From assembly GCA_037833965.1 (NCBI GenBank), contig AP031358.1, positions 4,658,001 through 4,722,000 on the forward strand: a stretch of DNA of 64,000 nt, given 5' to 3'. How positions within the stretch are numbered: position 1 is the stretch's first letter; every line of letters begins with the position of its first letter. Source of the stretch: Marchantia polymorpha subsp. ruderalis (Eukaryota > Streptophyta > Marchantiopsida > Marchantiales > Marchantiaceae). Shown piece by piece: positions 1-12,640 of this stretch. The position numbers were made by a program, and so were the translations under genes. The notes below the pieces were generated by a model. It worked only from the letters and a program-made list of their open reading frames with translations, did no database searches and was not told where the DNA came from.

Positions 1-2713
1 TTAGTGACCTGAGTAAGCATTCGAAATACTAGCTTCCAAACGGAGATGTCCCCCCTATATCGTGCAAAACGAAACAAGTAAGGATTAGTATCGGAGCAGA
101 CAGATCACAAACTCGACAATGTGACGACAGTCAAGTCCTTGAAGACTAGTTTCCTAACAGAGATTGCCCCGTCTTCGACGAGATAGGTCACAGATTGATT
201 CATAGCAAAATAAGACAAGCATTGATAGTGCGGGATAAGAAACAAAGTTGCTATGTTGGTAATCGTAATATCACATCCGCTTGCACTCCTGCATCTCGGT
301 ATGAAAGAGCACATTTAATATCACAATTGATATGCCTAACAAGTAAGATTGCGTTACATGCTTCTACCTGGAACAAATGTTTTATCAGCAGTAAGTAAAG
401 AATGCAGGTTAACGTATTCTGGTCGGCATTTCCGCGGATTATTCACGAGGACGTGCACAAACTGTACAAGATGCGTTAAACTGCTCCCAGTGCGGTGATA
501 CCACGTGTATAATTATATTTTATACCCAGGAGCATGAAATCCTGTGCATCGTAAGCTTCCTTTAAGGAATTGAATTGCTATACCAGGAAATGTCGAAGTG
601 TACGAAGGGATAGCGAACAACTACCGGCTGAACCGCAACACCTGGCCTGAAAGCCCCAAGCTTGAAGGAGATAATAGCTCTTCCGTTCGTTGTTGTTCCC
701 TCAGGGAAAAGTAGCACCCGAGGGTAATCATTGCATAGTGCTTTTCTCTGCATAGGCGTGCTTCAGCACGACATGATGTAAGACCCTTCTTTTTCAAGTT
801 GAGTCGAAAAGCGCAATCCGAATATGAACGCCTTGGACGCCTTGCAAAAAAATCCGACGGCATCTTATCCTACTTAAGAGCGAGAATCTGACGGAATTGA
901 CGAAGGCAACAATGCTACTGAACAAACCTTGATCTCACTGGCGGCGAGTCTTCGTGATTCGGGGGACAACCTGTCTACGACAATAACCTGTTTGGAGGAA
1001 GAGCGGCGTTTTAGAAGCATTACATAACAAGTTGACTGTGCCAATCTGCACCCGTTATATACGAAGGTGGAATACCTACTCCTGTAGGAAAGCGAAAGGC
1101 TTTCAATACAAAGACTCTGCGGCAAATTAGCTCCACGACCTACACCGCATAGCACACCCCGGCTATACCAGATGACTGAAACTGTGCTGTCCCTGATTTA
1201 GCAATGTAACTGGGGCAATGTAGTTCCAAATTCCACTGATCCAGATTAAGAACAGGCCAGACTGCGTAAGATCTATCGACTTGTAAACATCCATCAGTTT
1301 CCCTTCAACAACATGAGATCAACTTTTCGTAACTCACCTCCATAGCTCGAATGATCGGCCCCACCATGAAGATGTCATCATGAGAAGTTGAGCTCACAAA
1401 GACAGGAAGCAGCTCCCAGAAATGAAAAATCGGGTCGGTGAATGAGACATGATTGGAAACAACAATGGGAGCAACCTCTCGAGGAGCAGGTCGACCGATT
1501 CGACGAATCCAATGAAACCTGCTCGCAAAGAAAAAAGGAAGATTCTCGTCATGAAGTGAATAACCAGCATCAATACGTGTCTGTATGATGAACAGTCCGA
1601 TCTCCGGGCCGGACCTACCAGTCAGTGACGCGATCGTCCCCCTTGAGAAAATCTTTTCGAACGACTGAACGAATATGTAAACTTGGTCGCAGTTCCGGCT
1701 GGCTATCACGACACGACCCATGGATTCGACTGACCTATCCATCTTCAATTTAAGATGCTGATCGGGATTAGACTTGATACGCTATTCGAACCAATAAGAT
1801 GCAGTAGACCTTATTCTCAACTACTCACTAGAAAGTACTAGCTGTGATCGCTACGAGCGTACGTCGGACCAGATATACGATAAACTAACGGAACCAGGTC
1901 TCAGACAAATTCCAGCTGCTATCATGATGAACAAGAGCGAATCGTGACATGCGCGCAGAGGATTTTCTAAGTTTAAAATTGAGTGATCACCGTCCCTCGA
2001 TCCTCGAGATGCCTTCCTAAAACATGTTCATCACGCAGCTTACCATCCAGATATCGAGGGAAAATTGTGAGTTGAAAATAACCAGGTCTGCCACTCAATC
2101 CCGAGAAGCTCAAGTCAGAAACGAACTTTCAACTCCTCCGAGCAAATTACGAAACGATGAGAGAAGGTCTCGCTGCTCAGTAAGCCGTGAACACCAAAGA
2201 AAATTAAAACCCCTAAATCAACCGACGACCTTACCCGAAGCAGAAAAGGACAGCGCGTCCACAGAGGCGAGTTACACAAAACATGCGTCGTCGCCATTTC
2301 GGCATTGGATCCTCTGTTGGCGTGTATCCAGCCAGGGCAGTTTTCGTCGCAATCAATCCCACGAAGAGAACCAGCGCGGTCATAAGAATTCTGAGCACCA
2401 AAACCGGTAGCATGAGAATGGTTTTCGTCCATTCATACAATCCCCTTATATGAGGCGTCTTATTTTTAAATGGATCTATAGCAGCCTGCTTCTCCAGCAC
2501 CGGAGGCTCTCCTAAGATCGTAATCGCATGATTAAACCTGCTCTCCAGCGCTTCCTGTGCCTCTGCGCCTTCCGCCACTATCAACCCATTCCTCCTCTCG
2601 TTTCCCCGCCCCACTCCTGCAGTATACTGCTGCCAATTCTCATTTTCTCCTCCCCCTCCTCCTCCTCCTCCTGTTTGCAACAACGGCTTCCGTAAATCTT
2701 CCTCCTCTCCCAT
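1..2713 (-). CDS. LPEAT2: Lysophospholipid acyltransferase LPEAT2-like, 5' part (five exons; continues beyond the left edge)
   Basis: Acyl-CoA:lysophospholipid acyltransferase of the plant LPEAT2 type, a membrane enzyme that re-acylates lysophosphatidylethanolamine and related lipids. Exons on the minus strand are 2713-2235, 1518-1338, 987-928, 747-584 and 54-<1; all introns are GT-AG and the codon phases join. The start is the ATG at 2713-2711; an in-frame GTG at 2728 is a less likely start. The order is a low-complexity N-terminus with a Gly run, the conserved stretch EPPVLEKQAAIDPFKNKTP, one hydrophobic segment (about residues 96-125), then acyltransferase motif I NHVSFTDP (catalytic H-x4-D), the FPEGTTTNG motif and QPVVVRYP. 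The last piece, WGDISVWKLVFRMLTQ, matches the family just before its EF-hand tail, which would lie outside the window. About 312 codons are visible and no break is seen. LPEAT2 is preferred over LPEAT1 on the motif and N-terminal match. Confidence 0.92.
121..172 (-). repeat. Diverged duplicate of LPEAT2 exon 5 in the preceding intron
   Basis: Read on the minus strand this encodes GAISVRKLVFKDLT, which parallels GDISVWKLVFRMLT of the real exon at 1-54; the nucleotides also align over about 50 bases with scattered changes. It lies about 70 bases upstream of the true exon in transcript direction. No good AG acceptor sits at the equivalent position, so it looks like a decayed tandem exon copy, though an alternative exon is not excluded. 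Confidence 0.6.
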
Positions 2714-3660
2714 TCTCGCTTGTTCCACCCCCCCAATCGAATCCCCCGAACCCCCTCCGCTGCTCTACACTTCTCTTGACAATCCGAAAAACTTCCGCCC
2801 TCGCTTTCGATTCCTTTCCGTTCCTTTCCTCCCTCCCTCGCTCGCGCGCCACACCCTTCCCGCTTCTCGCGACGGATCGGCCCTTCTCCTCTCAAACGAG
2901 AGCCGAGCCCTGTCGCCCGAATCCGAAAACTTAGAAGTGCTCGCCCCTGAATTCTCTGCCTGCCTCTGCTCTGAGTCTCGTGGCCGGAGGTGGTTGTGGT
3001 TGTTTTAGCGTGCGCTTCCTCCCGTCGAATTAATTCCGAGGAAGGATGAATCAGTCGATCGACCGATCGATCGGGCGTTCGGGCGTGCGTGCAGTGCTCC
3101 GAGTTTTCCCTCCGCTTGTCACCACTCACGAGCGAATGAATGAATGGCATCACCTTCGACCCAAAACCCTAGATTAGCCCGTAATCGCGGATCTGCGGAA
3201 TCTTTTAACTTTAGCGCCAGGCTCTAATGTCGACTCCGCTCCCGGCATCTTTGTACGCACGAGCCCGCCCTCCGCCACCTCAGCCTCGCGGGTGCCACGT
3301 CCGCTAGCCCGGCCCGCGTTTGACCGAACCGATGGTTCGTACCCTCGTCCGGAACTCCGGTGCGTGAGAAACGTGGCGGCCAGCGCTCGGACCTCTTTCT
3401 GTTCCCTCTCGCCCGCACCCGAATTCCGTCCTTTTCGGCTCTCTGCCGGCTGCCGGAAAGGCATTCCGGCGGCCTCGGAACTGGGCTAATCCAGGCTCGT
3501 TCCCAGTTCCCCGCGGTTTAGCAGATAGATTCCGGATTAGCGATTCTAATGGAACGCTTAGCTGCCGACTTAGTGATTAGCTGGCAGCGCTCAGATACTA
3601 GTGGCAGATAATTCTCACCCCGAGCCCGCTCCGCGTGTCGACTAGTGAAGTTCGAACTAG
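2714..3660 (-). promoter_or_regulatory. LPEAT2 5' leader and promoter region
   Basis: GC-rich stretch directly upstream of the LPEAT2 start, with long pyrimidine-rich runs on the plus strand (purine-rich in the transcript) at about 2640-2880. A telobox-type motif AAACCCTA lies at 3164-3171; such motifs are common near starts of plant housekeeping genes. The transcription start cannot be placed. Open frames here on either strand reflect base composition and have no recognisable domains. Confidence 0.45.
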
Positions 3661-5995
3661 AGTTAGGGAAGACGCCTGGGTCAGCAGAGTGTGGTCAGCC
3701 CTGGGCAGCAGTGTCAGGGGAAATGGCGTGGCTAACAAGCTCGCAGAGGATCGAGGGCCCAATGGACCGTGGCCCACGCATTCGACAGGCCGTGTCCACG
3801 AGAATCAGACAACACGAATCCACGAAAGGATGCAGCGGAACATTCATTCGTTGTGAAGTTTCATCTTCTTCTTCGTCTGCTTTTGCTTCCTTTCTTTGTG
3901 GAGTATTGAACTGCTCGAACGCCTCGAGTGATGTTTACGAACTTGGACAGGCAAGTGTGCCTGTACGATAGGCTGCGGGTCGTTCTCCCATCAAAATCTG
4001 GGAATCCTCGGAGTGCTTTTTGGGATGATCTAAACTTATGTTCGATGTTTAACTTGGGGTAGATGCTGACGTACATACTGCTCCCACTTCTGAAGGATAG
4101 TCCTCATTTGCAATCAACCTCAATAAAATACTAACTACCTATAGACAAAGGGTGTGAAATATCTTTTCTACCCAACTAGCAAAGAATCTATTCCTCATTT
4201 CTAATCTCGAGATTACGACTCATGTTCGTATATAAAATAAGATTAGTTTCATGTGAATAGGTTTTATGTAAATATGTCAAACAAACCATTTATTATAATT
4301 AACATTGACATCATGAATCGTTCTTTTAATAATATTTTTGGTTTTTCTCAGCATTACAGTTTAAATTTTTTTGAACTGTTCACTCCAATTTATTTATGGT
4401 TTCGTTTTCATTATATAGATTATCCAATAAAATAATTCTAAACTCCATTCAAAAAATTTAAAAAAATTATAAAAAAATATTATAAAGTGTATCCAACTCA
4501 TAAGATTTATTCTGCTATAGGTTTGATTTTTTTAAATTACAGTTTCTTGACTTAAAATATTTAATGAAAAACATATATTTCAGTATTTATTGATATGATG
4601 CATTGCATTACATTAAAGGTAGGTTTTGATTAAAAAAACTAAAAATTCCTTTTCTGTAAGGTTTCGTAATTTTGATATTTTTCCTGTAAATTATTTAGTA
4701 CTAAATAATTGAAAAAAAAAATTCTATAAAAAAATATAATCCCTAAACTTTTATATTGATTGATATTTGAATTAACACTTTAATGTTGTGAGATTTCATT
4801 GTTTCATAGATTGCATAATATTATAATTTTTAAAAAATTAATTTGAGAAGACCAATATTTTAATTTGAATGCAATGCAGTGAGCATGCACCCATTTACCC
4901 GTGTAGAGCATTGACTACTGAAATGAGCTGGTTTTAGACTATTGAGTCTTTGATAGTTTGGATATCTGTTGATACATTTGTATATCAGGCCCATTACGAT
5001 GCTATTGATACCTGGCCCACACTATACATAACCTGGTCTCGTCACATCAGATTGAGAAGAACAACTCATCAAGTCTTTTCTGCAATGTTTGACAGTACAG
5101 TACAAAAACCTCAAAACCATACAGTAAAACACAAACATAATTCACAACTGGCAACGCTCAAACGAATGAATACGGGAACATGGTTTCTGCCCCGCAAGTT
5201 GACCCATACATAGCTCACTGGAAGACGGCTGAGATTTGGCGCGACCGAGAGATATGTGTGGATCATAACGAGGGAGAGTGGACTTGAGGGGCAGCCCGAA
5301 GACTATGAATCGTCTCTTCACGACCGTCTCGTGGACAGTCCGATGAAGCTAGTCCACAACGTCGACCGTCGAGAATCGCTCTCGAGGAGGTGAGTGCAGA
5401 ATGCAATGCTGCGGCCTCGTCCACGTGCGAATGTGAGGACGAGGAGTGATTGGCAGGAGCTGGAAGCCGAACCCGATAATCGGTCGCCCTTCATCCATCC
5501 CTTGACACAGGAGCGGTTCTGACTCGGAATTCATTGGCAGCATGCTGCGAGCACCACCTTTTGGCCTCTGCCGCCAATGGAAGCTCTCGGAACGAAATCA
5601 TCAGCTGAGGATTTGCGCAAATCCTGGGCTGCTGCTGAACGGGGTCGGTGTTGAAAGGAACGTCGTCGTTCATGCTGTCGACACGACACTGCGTCCTTGA
5701 CTCGGACATAGCTCCAGCTCTTCTGCGCTCGAGTGGCAAAGCGAGCCCGCTTTGCCACTCCGAGCCGACCGCAGTAGCCGTTGTTGCTGTCAACAGGACA
5801 AACTACTTTCACGTTGTGTGTGGCCTCGCCCAACCGCGTTACTGGAGCCAACGATAGCGTAAGACAGATCAGCTGCCAGCGCCGGTCGCTTCTGTTTGCA
5901 TGCCAAGACCTCGTCCAATCGCCCACGTACTGTACGAGGCAATTTTCAGGTCCAGATATATCTTAATATTTGCGTCACAATGGTTCAGTTCTCTG
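3661..5995. other. Intergenic, no gene recognised
   Basis: Mostly AT-rich (4100-4950) with a more GC-rich patch at about 5220-5950. The patch has overlapping frames on both strands but no recognisable domain, splice structure or repeat ends. Nothing else is supported. Confidence 0.5.
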
Positions 5996-6441
5996 GTCCT
6001 TTTAAAATAAATATCACCGGAAAGGTACCGTGTCATATATTTTGAAAAAAGAAATATCGATTTTCGGTTATATGAAATACATCATGGAGTCTATCCGAAC
6101 CCAATCATTTGAGAACGGTTTGTCCCGAGTTCATGAGTCATTAGAAGTACTGCTTTTGTAGTACACGTGGTTCCAGGTGAGCTATACACAGTAGAAGTTC
6201 GAGGAACATCAGAACTCGGGTCCTTATAAAATAAATATCACCGTAAAGGCACCAAGTCATATATTTTGAAAAAATAAAACGATTTTCTGCTTATATGAAA
6301 TACATCATAGAGTCTATCCGAACCCAATCATTTGAGAAAGGTTTGTCCCGAGTTCATGAGTCATTAGAAGTACTGCTTTTGTAGTACACGTGGTTCCAAG
6401 TGAGCTATACATAGTAGAAGTTAAATGAACATCAGAAAGAC
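5996..6441. repeat. 224-bp tandem duplication (two units)
   Basis: Two adjacent units, 5996-6219 and 6220-6441, each starting GTCCTT(A/T)TAAAATAAATATC and containing the shared block GAACCCAATCATTTGAG and a run ending near AGTACACGTGGTTCCA. They differ by scattered substitutions and small indels. There is no coding potential, and no terminal inverted repeats or target duplications were found. Confidence 0.85.
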
Positions 6442-9161
6442 AAGAGTTTTCAATATAGTAAAGTAAGTAATATGATGGAGTAGATGTTGTCGTGCATTTG
6501 ATAGGTAAAAGCGATACTCATACAAGACGTACAAACAAAAGCTTGAGAAAGATTGCGAAGGATGGTTAAGTATTGAGAACTCTAAAGTATCATGTGAAAT
6601 CGGCTGATTATAATTTGTCGTCGACATAACTACGTTCGCCCCATATAGTTGGCAATTTTTTTGCTCATTTTTTCTAGGCTGCTGACGAAGATTATCAAAG
6701 TTCTCTCTATCAAAGAGGTAGAAGGCTCAGCCTCATATTGAGATCTCTTTTTCTAGTGTGATTATTATTGTTGCATTACATGCATACAAAGTTTAGGGTA
6801 GGATTCAAGTAGTATAGTTAGTGTCAAACGAGCCTCATGCATCATGTCACAATTGCTCGAGGTTTTTAAATTGGAGATCACATAACATGATTCTCCGGCT
6901 TTAATGTAATAGTGCGATGGCTTTACATATATGATGAAATGTGACTAATTTCACCTATGTGAAATATTATAGTGAATTAATAAATATTTATTTATTTATT
7001 AAGTGTGAGTCAAGAAACATCAGGATACTTTGACTTTGGACTAACTTTTTTTTATCAATATTCTTACATCCAAGGCTGAAGTTAACTAGGAGCAACGTTA
7101 ATAAGTGGAATATTGACTTCTATGAGCATCAATTGTATTAATTTGATATTCTCATAAAAATTTATCAAAGAGGTTTTTGATCTTGAACCCAATCAAATAA
7201 GAAGAGAAAGTTTGATGTTGATTGTTGGTTTACATCCAAAGTAATGTAGAAAGAGAGTTTGACCTTTCGATCATATTTGAATACTTTTTTGAGAAGTAAT
7301 TAACTTTCTTGGAATCTATTAAAGAATGAAAATCAACAATCAACAAGGATTTTGTTTTTTTATAATATTTGTCTTGTTCATGACTTAGTCGTACATCTTG
7401 AAAGTTTGTACAAGAGGATGGTTGAAGGCCATTCTATTAAAACATGCATTTCATTTGTTTCAAATCACTAGGGTCAGTTATGAGTGAAACTATCATAAAT
7501 TATTTAAAAGATTTTTATCAGTTTAATAATATAAGATAGTCAGAAAATATGTTACATGAGGTATATTATGGAACCATCTTGCTTAAATCATTTCATTAGA
7601 TTTGATGTGTAAAACATAATTGAGTGTAAATTGTATGAAGCTAAGCATTCACTTCTTTTCTATCTATGATAAACTCTTGCTATTCATCTAATTATATCTA
7701 ATAATAATTATTTTAATATAAATATGATTCAAAATAAAAAATTAATTTAGAATTTTAAACTATTATTCTAATAGAAAAATTATGTTAAATCGTATAATCA
7801 AAGTTGAAGCCGAACTAACTTTAGAGACTTGTTTAAGAATATTCATTTTATGAAAAAAATAAATTAAATAATATTAATCCCTAAAAAGAATAATTTCTTC
7901 TTTTTATTACTATATCTAAGATTTCTAATGAATTAAAATTCATGAGCCAAATTCAAATCATGATCATCTCCATATTATGTATATATTTATATATATTGCA
8001 ACTTACACATGTGATTTGATATATTTGACTTTTCAATCCATGATATACGTATGCTCTATTTCTCCAAGTTGCGTAGCTTAGATTTTTTCCAGGCACAGCC
8101 CTACTGTCAGTAGATCTTCGTCGTGGCCAGTATGATGACAGAGAGGTGTTCGGCATCAGGGGGTTACCGAATTGCTTGACTACGAGAGTTTTGAGCCGTA
8201 GATTCTGATTTTACATTTGTTTCTATTATCGTATAAATTTCTTTAAACTGCTATTACTGTAATCCAGCGGCTTGAGTTAATGCCAGATAGTCTGGTTCTG
8301 GCCATGAGGCTCGTACGTGCCATTGTACATGACTGTCCTCCATGCAGCCTCTGTCGCGCCAGTCAGAACGACAAGGAGAGATGACATCTTCACGAACAAA
8401 GTCAGATATTCATCGAATATGAGCTTCATGAGCCAAAGGTAGAATCTGATTTGCATAGCTTGGAGGAAGATCGCCCGCAGTGCATGCATTACTCGCAAAG
8501 GGAGATTTCCACTCAAACAAGTCGGTGCAAAATTGGTGAGAATTTCCCGAAATTTGGGTTGGGAGCTTGAAAATTGAATTGCTTGTACATGAATGAAGAC
8601 TCCCTCGAGGGTTTCTCGAAAGTACAAAGAAGCAAACTCAATTTGCAGACATCAACAAACCGAAAGTGTACATTATAATTGAGGGAATCTGCAAAAGAAG
8701 AGGTTCATGGTTTGCAAGGTAAGTATGGATTGTTCGTCGTGAACCATGCCTCGACGATCATTCTGATGATGGTCTAACTCAGTATCCACAGCGTCGGGAC
8801 CATTACAAGCATTTGAACATGGTGTTCAACGTCGGAGCAGCAAACCCATAAGCTTAACAAAAAAGGGCGTGAAGAAAATGATGGATACTCTTTGGCTATG
8901 TCGTGGGAAATATACTTACCTGGGTAGGGCCGATTGCTGATCACGGAGGGCAATGACATAGTATGAACTTAACCATTGCACCCCGGTTTGGAAAATTCTA
9001 GCACTTCCCCAACGGGAATTGCACGTCATATTTTGTGGAAGAGGAGTGATCGCGTTAGCGCGGCCCTCCGACTAATTAACAAATAGCAATTTGAGAATGA
9101 CTTAGTTAACACTCACGGAACGGAGAGGATCACTTGAACTGTGGGTGATAATCAAATACTG
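6442..9161. other. AT-rich intergenic DNA, no gene recognised
   Basis: Only short frames occur, several with non-ATG starts and without recognisable domains. A somewhat less AT-rich stretch at 8040-9060 has minus-strand frames with hydrophobic stretches but no family match. Confidence 0.45.
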
Positions 9162-9390
9162 AGGCTAACCCTGACCTCATTAAAAGTGGCATTTGCCACT
9201 TTTGACAGATTTTTGTTAATTGTGGCATCCAGCAATTTTTAAAAGTGGCATTTGTATTGAAATGCTGTTGTGACCGTCTTCAAACCATAGGAGATTGAGC
9301 TTATTTCACTGCTACAATTCAGGCATGATTGCTTCTATGTTATGGCTAATTTAGGTTCCATCACTTGTCATGTTACTTTCATTAGACATC

Positions 9391-9435
9391 CATAGCCATC
9401 AACATCTAACGAGAATTTAGATGTTGATGGCTATG
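9391..9435. repeat. Perfect 19-bp inverted repeat with 7-nt loop
   Basis: Arms 9391-9409 and 9417-9435 (CATAGCCATCAACATCTAA and its exact reverse complement) flank the loop CGAGAAT. It lies inside the decayed hAT element. A perfect 19-bp stem in otherwise decayed DNA is unusual. Confidence 0.85.
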
Positions 9436-10023
9436 CATGTAACACTTCATGAACAGGCCGCATAATTATTTAAAGTGAAGATACTTAAAGCACATAGAGC
9501 TTGTCATCAAGAAAAAATGACTTTGAGATTTATGATTCTAACGATGAAAGTATTAGACTTGAATTGAAGACTGACAACTTCCAAACTCAACGAGATGTGA
9601 ATTGTATGTCTTCTCAAAACCTCAGCCTAACCTGAGTGACTCCACCTCTCTTGATAGTAGTACTAGAGAAAAATTCAATATCATTACCATAATATTTTAG
9701 CATTGGAGTGTTAGAATTAGTGTTAGATAAACCAAATTCTTCCACGCATGCCCATGTACTCTTTCAATATCAAAAGGCATGCCCCATGCTCCCGGACATG
9801 CCCGTATCAAGATAGGTAAATTTAATGTATCAGACAATGTAATTCTATGGAAATAAAGCACTCTTAGAAGAAAGACGTTTGAAAAGTTTCGAAGACATGT
9901 ATATTTCTTCCGTACATACGGACATGCCTTGTATAGAAGAATGTGAATAAGGCATGCCCATGGGCATGACTCAATGTCCTCGATCCGAGGCATGCCTGTG
10001 AGGTTGTGCCTCCAACTCTAGTT

Positions 10024-10108
10024 AGAATACCTTTGCGGTATTCTTCAAAAATGCACTATGCATTTTTGTAGTTGAACTTGCGCCGAGAAGGAAGTAGTAA
10101 CTTCCTTC
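10024..10108. repeat. Three consecutive perfect short hairpins
   Basis: AGAATACC/GGTATTCT (10024-10044), CAAAAATGCA/TGCATTTTTG (10046-10068) and GAAGGAAGT/ACTTCCTTC (10087-10108), with loops of 5, 3 and 4 nt. All arms are perfect within 85 bases, inside the decayed hAT element. No function is known. Confidence 0.8.
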
Positions 10109-11279
10109 AACACACTCTACTTTGTTGGATGTACATACAGTTATGTCAAAGCACGAAGCAAAGTACTTGGAGAAAGTTATAAGATATACAAACGCTATTG
10201 CATCGATTAAATTGCATCGTCAAATTTTCAAAGGAACATATTGCATTCGTCCAAAATTACATCAAAGTGCGCATTTAGAATCCAAATTATAAGGTGGATT
10301 TTTCTACTGTAGAATGAAGCTATCATCGTCACAACAGATGCATGCTATTTGTTTCCTTCTCTTCCTTCTTCTCCTCATGTAACTTCATTTTCGTCTATTT
10401 CTCACGCACGTAGTGGAAAATTCAATCCCAAAAACTATTGCAAAGTTGATTTCTGTGTGATCTACAATAGAACCTACAACAATAAATTTCATCATATGAT
10501 CATGAATTACTTCAAATTGTGTCCACAATTGGCTCAAAAAAGGAATAATATTTCCAATCACCTACTACATACCCGATGTTACTAGTATTTTTGGTTTGAC
10601 ATTCAACTCACGGAGTGTGACAACAAGACCAAGAAGATGAAATGAAATCACAAAATGAAATTTGTCTAATTCGGCAGTTTCTGTGTATGACATCCTTGTA
10701 TTAAAATCATCAACATAACGTTTTAAAACGTCATATTGCCGTGCGTGCATGATGACGACAAGAGATATCCTTAGGTGACTAGTGTTTATGCGCATGCGTT
10801 CAAAACCAATCTAGAACTTCATTGATTTATGCGTCAGAAACTTAACAATGTCGGCACACATAATAAGTTGCGCTTCAAGCTCACGTACATTGTTGTTTGA
10901 GTCACGTTTCACTTGAATCATAGACGCTTGGGTTTCCATTGATAAAGCAAACTAACCAATTAACTTGATAATGTTGTTCTTGGTATTATGATACATTTCC
11001 AAGAATGCATCTCGGGCCCATGAAACTTGATCATCAATATGATCACAAACCGAATCAAATGCAATACATCTGTTACAGTTAAAAAGCATGGATTTCAAAT
11101 CTTGATGCTCGATATCATTGAATATGACATTTTGTTTTGATCGAATATCGATTCTGCATATATTTGTCATCAATTTTTCACATTCAACATGCTGCTCTGA
11201 GATGATCATGTCGCGAGGCTAAAGTGTCTTGAAAGTGATTTGAATCATTGCAAAAAGCGGATTAAAGTATGCAACAATG

Positions 11280-12640
11280 ATTCATTACTTATTGAACGGC
11301 GCTTGCACGGATCCTTTTTTCTCAATTGTTGACAAATTTGTCGACGATTGTGTAAAATTCATTTGAGTAGATTACCAAGTGTGATCCATTGCGTTGTTTA
11401 TTTAGGACATTTTGATACTTCCGTGTGGTTTATTAGTTTGACTTGCATCTATAAGTAAACAGAAAACGCATGAGACTTCTTGTAAAAATTGCCATGTTCA
11501 ACGTCATTGGTTGCTTGCTTCACGAAAAGATTGAGCTAGTGAGATCGAGCGGATGAAAAGAACATCAAATGCGGAAAACTTTGTTTGAACACATCCTTAC
11601 CAATTGTGTGACAACTTCTCCAATTTGCCATGTCATCGTGTTTTGCCATCAGAGTCGATAGAGATGACTTTGTTCATCCAAATTGGACAAAGCACGTTCA
11701 ATAGTATGCTGATCAACTTCACGTAGTTCACCGCTGTATGATGATTCTAAAATGTCATCAATAATACATTGAGGTTCATAAACACACTGTTAACACATAC
11801 TCAAATTTGCAAATATAGGAACGATACTCAATGATACAACGATACGTTGAACAGTCAGCAGCCAACGAGAATGTCCAAACGAAGGATTTGTGAAGTAGTG
11901 TTAAAATAAGTTGGATAGAAACCGCAAGCATGATCTTCACAAAATTGCCAACCATATGATCAGTTATCTCAACTATTTTAGCATTCTTGATACGATTGCG
12001 ATGTTGGATATAGTAAAAGTCTGCCTAAACAACAAATACGTTTTTGTGTGATCAATAGATCACCAAAATTGTAATGGATTTTTGTTAGTGACAAAATACT
12101 TGACAACTTGTGAATTTCCAACTTAAATAACTTCATAGCATTCGCTTTCAATATCGGTTGCACTTCATTGTCGTATTCATTCAGCTCCGGCTTGAAGAAC
12201 AAGTTGCCAATGAGATCATTGATTATTTTCAAGTTGGAGATTCTTACAATGACAACTTTCAATTTTTGATTCATATATGAATGTATTACAATGTTTAGTT
12301 TTTCATCAAAATATTTCTTCTTCTATTCGAAAGACAAATGTTGATACGCTGTTTAGTAGTTTTTGTGTTGAGTTTCAAGATGTTTTTTTATAACTCGTAT
12401 CAAAATAAAAAGTGGAATAGTTGAATATTTTTAGTGCAATTTTGCTTCACGCCATCACTTTCCCAACTCTCCTTCCATTTAACATGGAAAAATTTACATA
12501 ACACTATTTCCATCTTCTTGTCGCTGTTGAAAAATTTTGCAATTTTTAGACAGTATTGAATCTTATGTACTTTATCGAATGACGTTTCATGTGACATCAA
12601 ACTGTTGGAACGTGTAGCAATTCCACACATGTGTAACACT
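11280..12640 (-). pseudogene. hAT transposase remnant with many stops and frameshifts
   Basis: Reading on the minus strand and changing frame gives pieces that line up in order with the intact hAT transposase at 47622-49793. These are a finger-like N-terminal block (VLCKFFHVKWKES), then VLCPIWMNKVISIDSDG, then NTMTWQIGEVVTQLV, a CSFHPLDL block in place of CLIHQVDL, and SKCPK followed by TTQWITLGNLLKW. The intact protein has VVCPSW, STDGANTMTG, RIWCLIHQVDLV and TCPKMTTRWLALGVW at the matching places. Many stops and shifts make it non-functional. The C-terminal dimerisation region was not recognised. Confidence 0.6.

Noticed and set aside
430-505. Possible third copy of LPEAT2 exon 5 (SSLTHLVQFVHVL)
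   Set aside because: Residues do not align convincingly with the family and no acceptor is present.
2714-2728. Upstream in-frame GTG as LPEAT2 start (MEQARM)
   Set aside because: The codon at 2728-2726 is GTG, not ATG; the ATG at 2713 is the natural start.
2557-2934. Plus-strand open frame in the pyrimidine-rich LPEAT2 leader
   Set aside because: Overlaps coding and leader sequence of LPEAT2, low complexity, no domain.
5531-5926. 131-codon minus-strand frame
   Set aside because: No domain, overlapping frames on both strands, nothing beyond a GC-richer patch.
8277-8627. Minus-strand frame with hydrophobic stretches
   Set aside because: Begins with TTG, no family recognised, no splice-linked neighbours.
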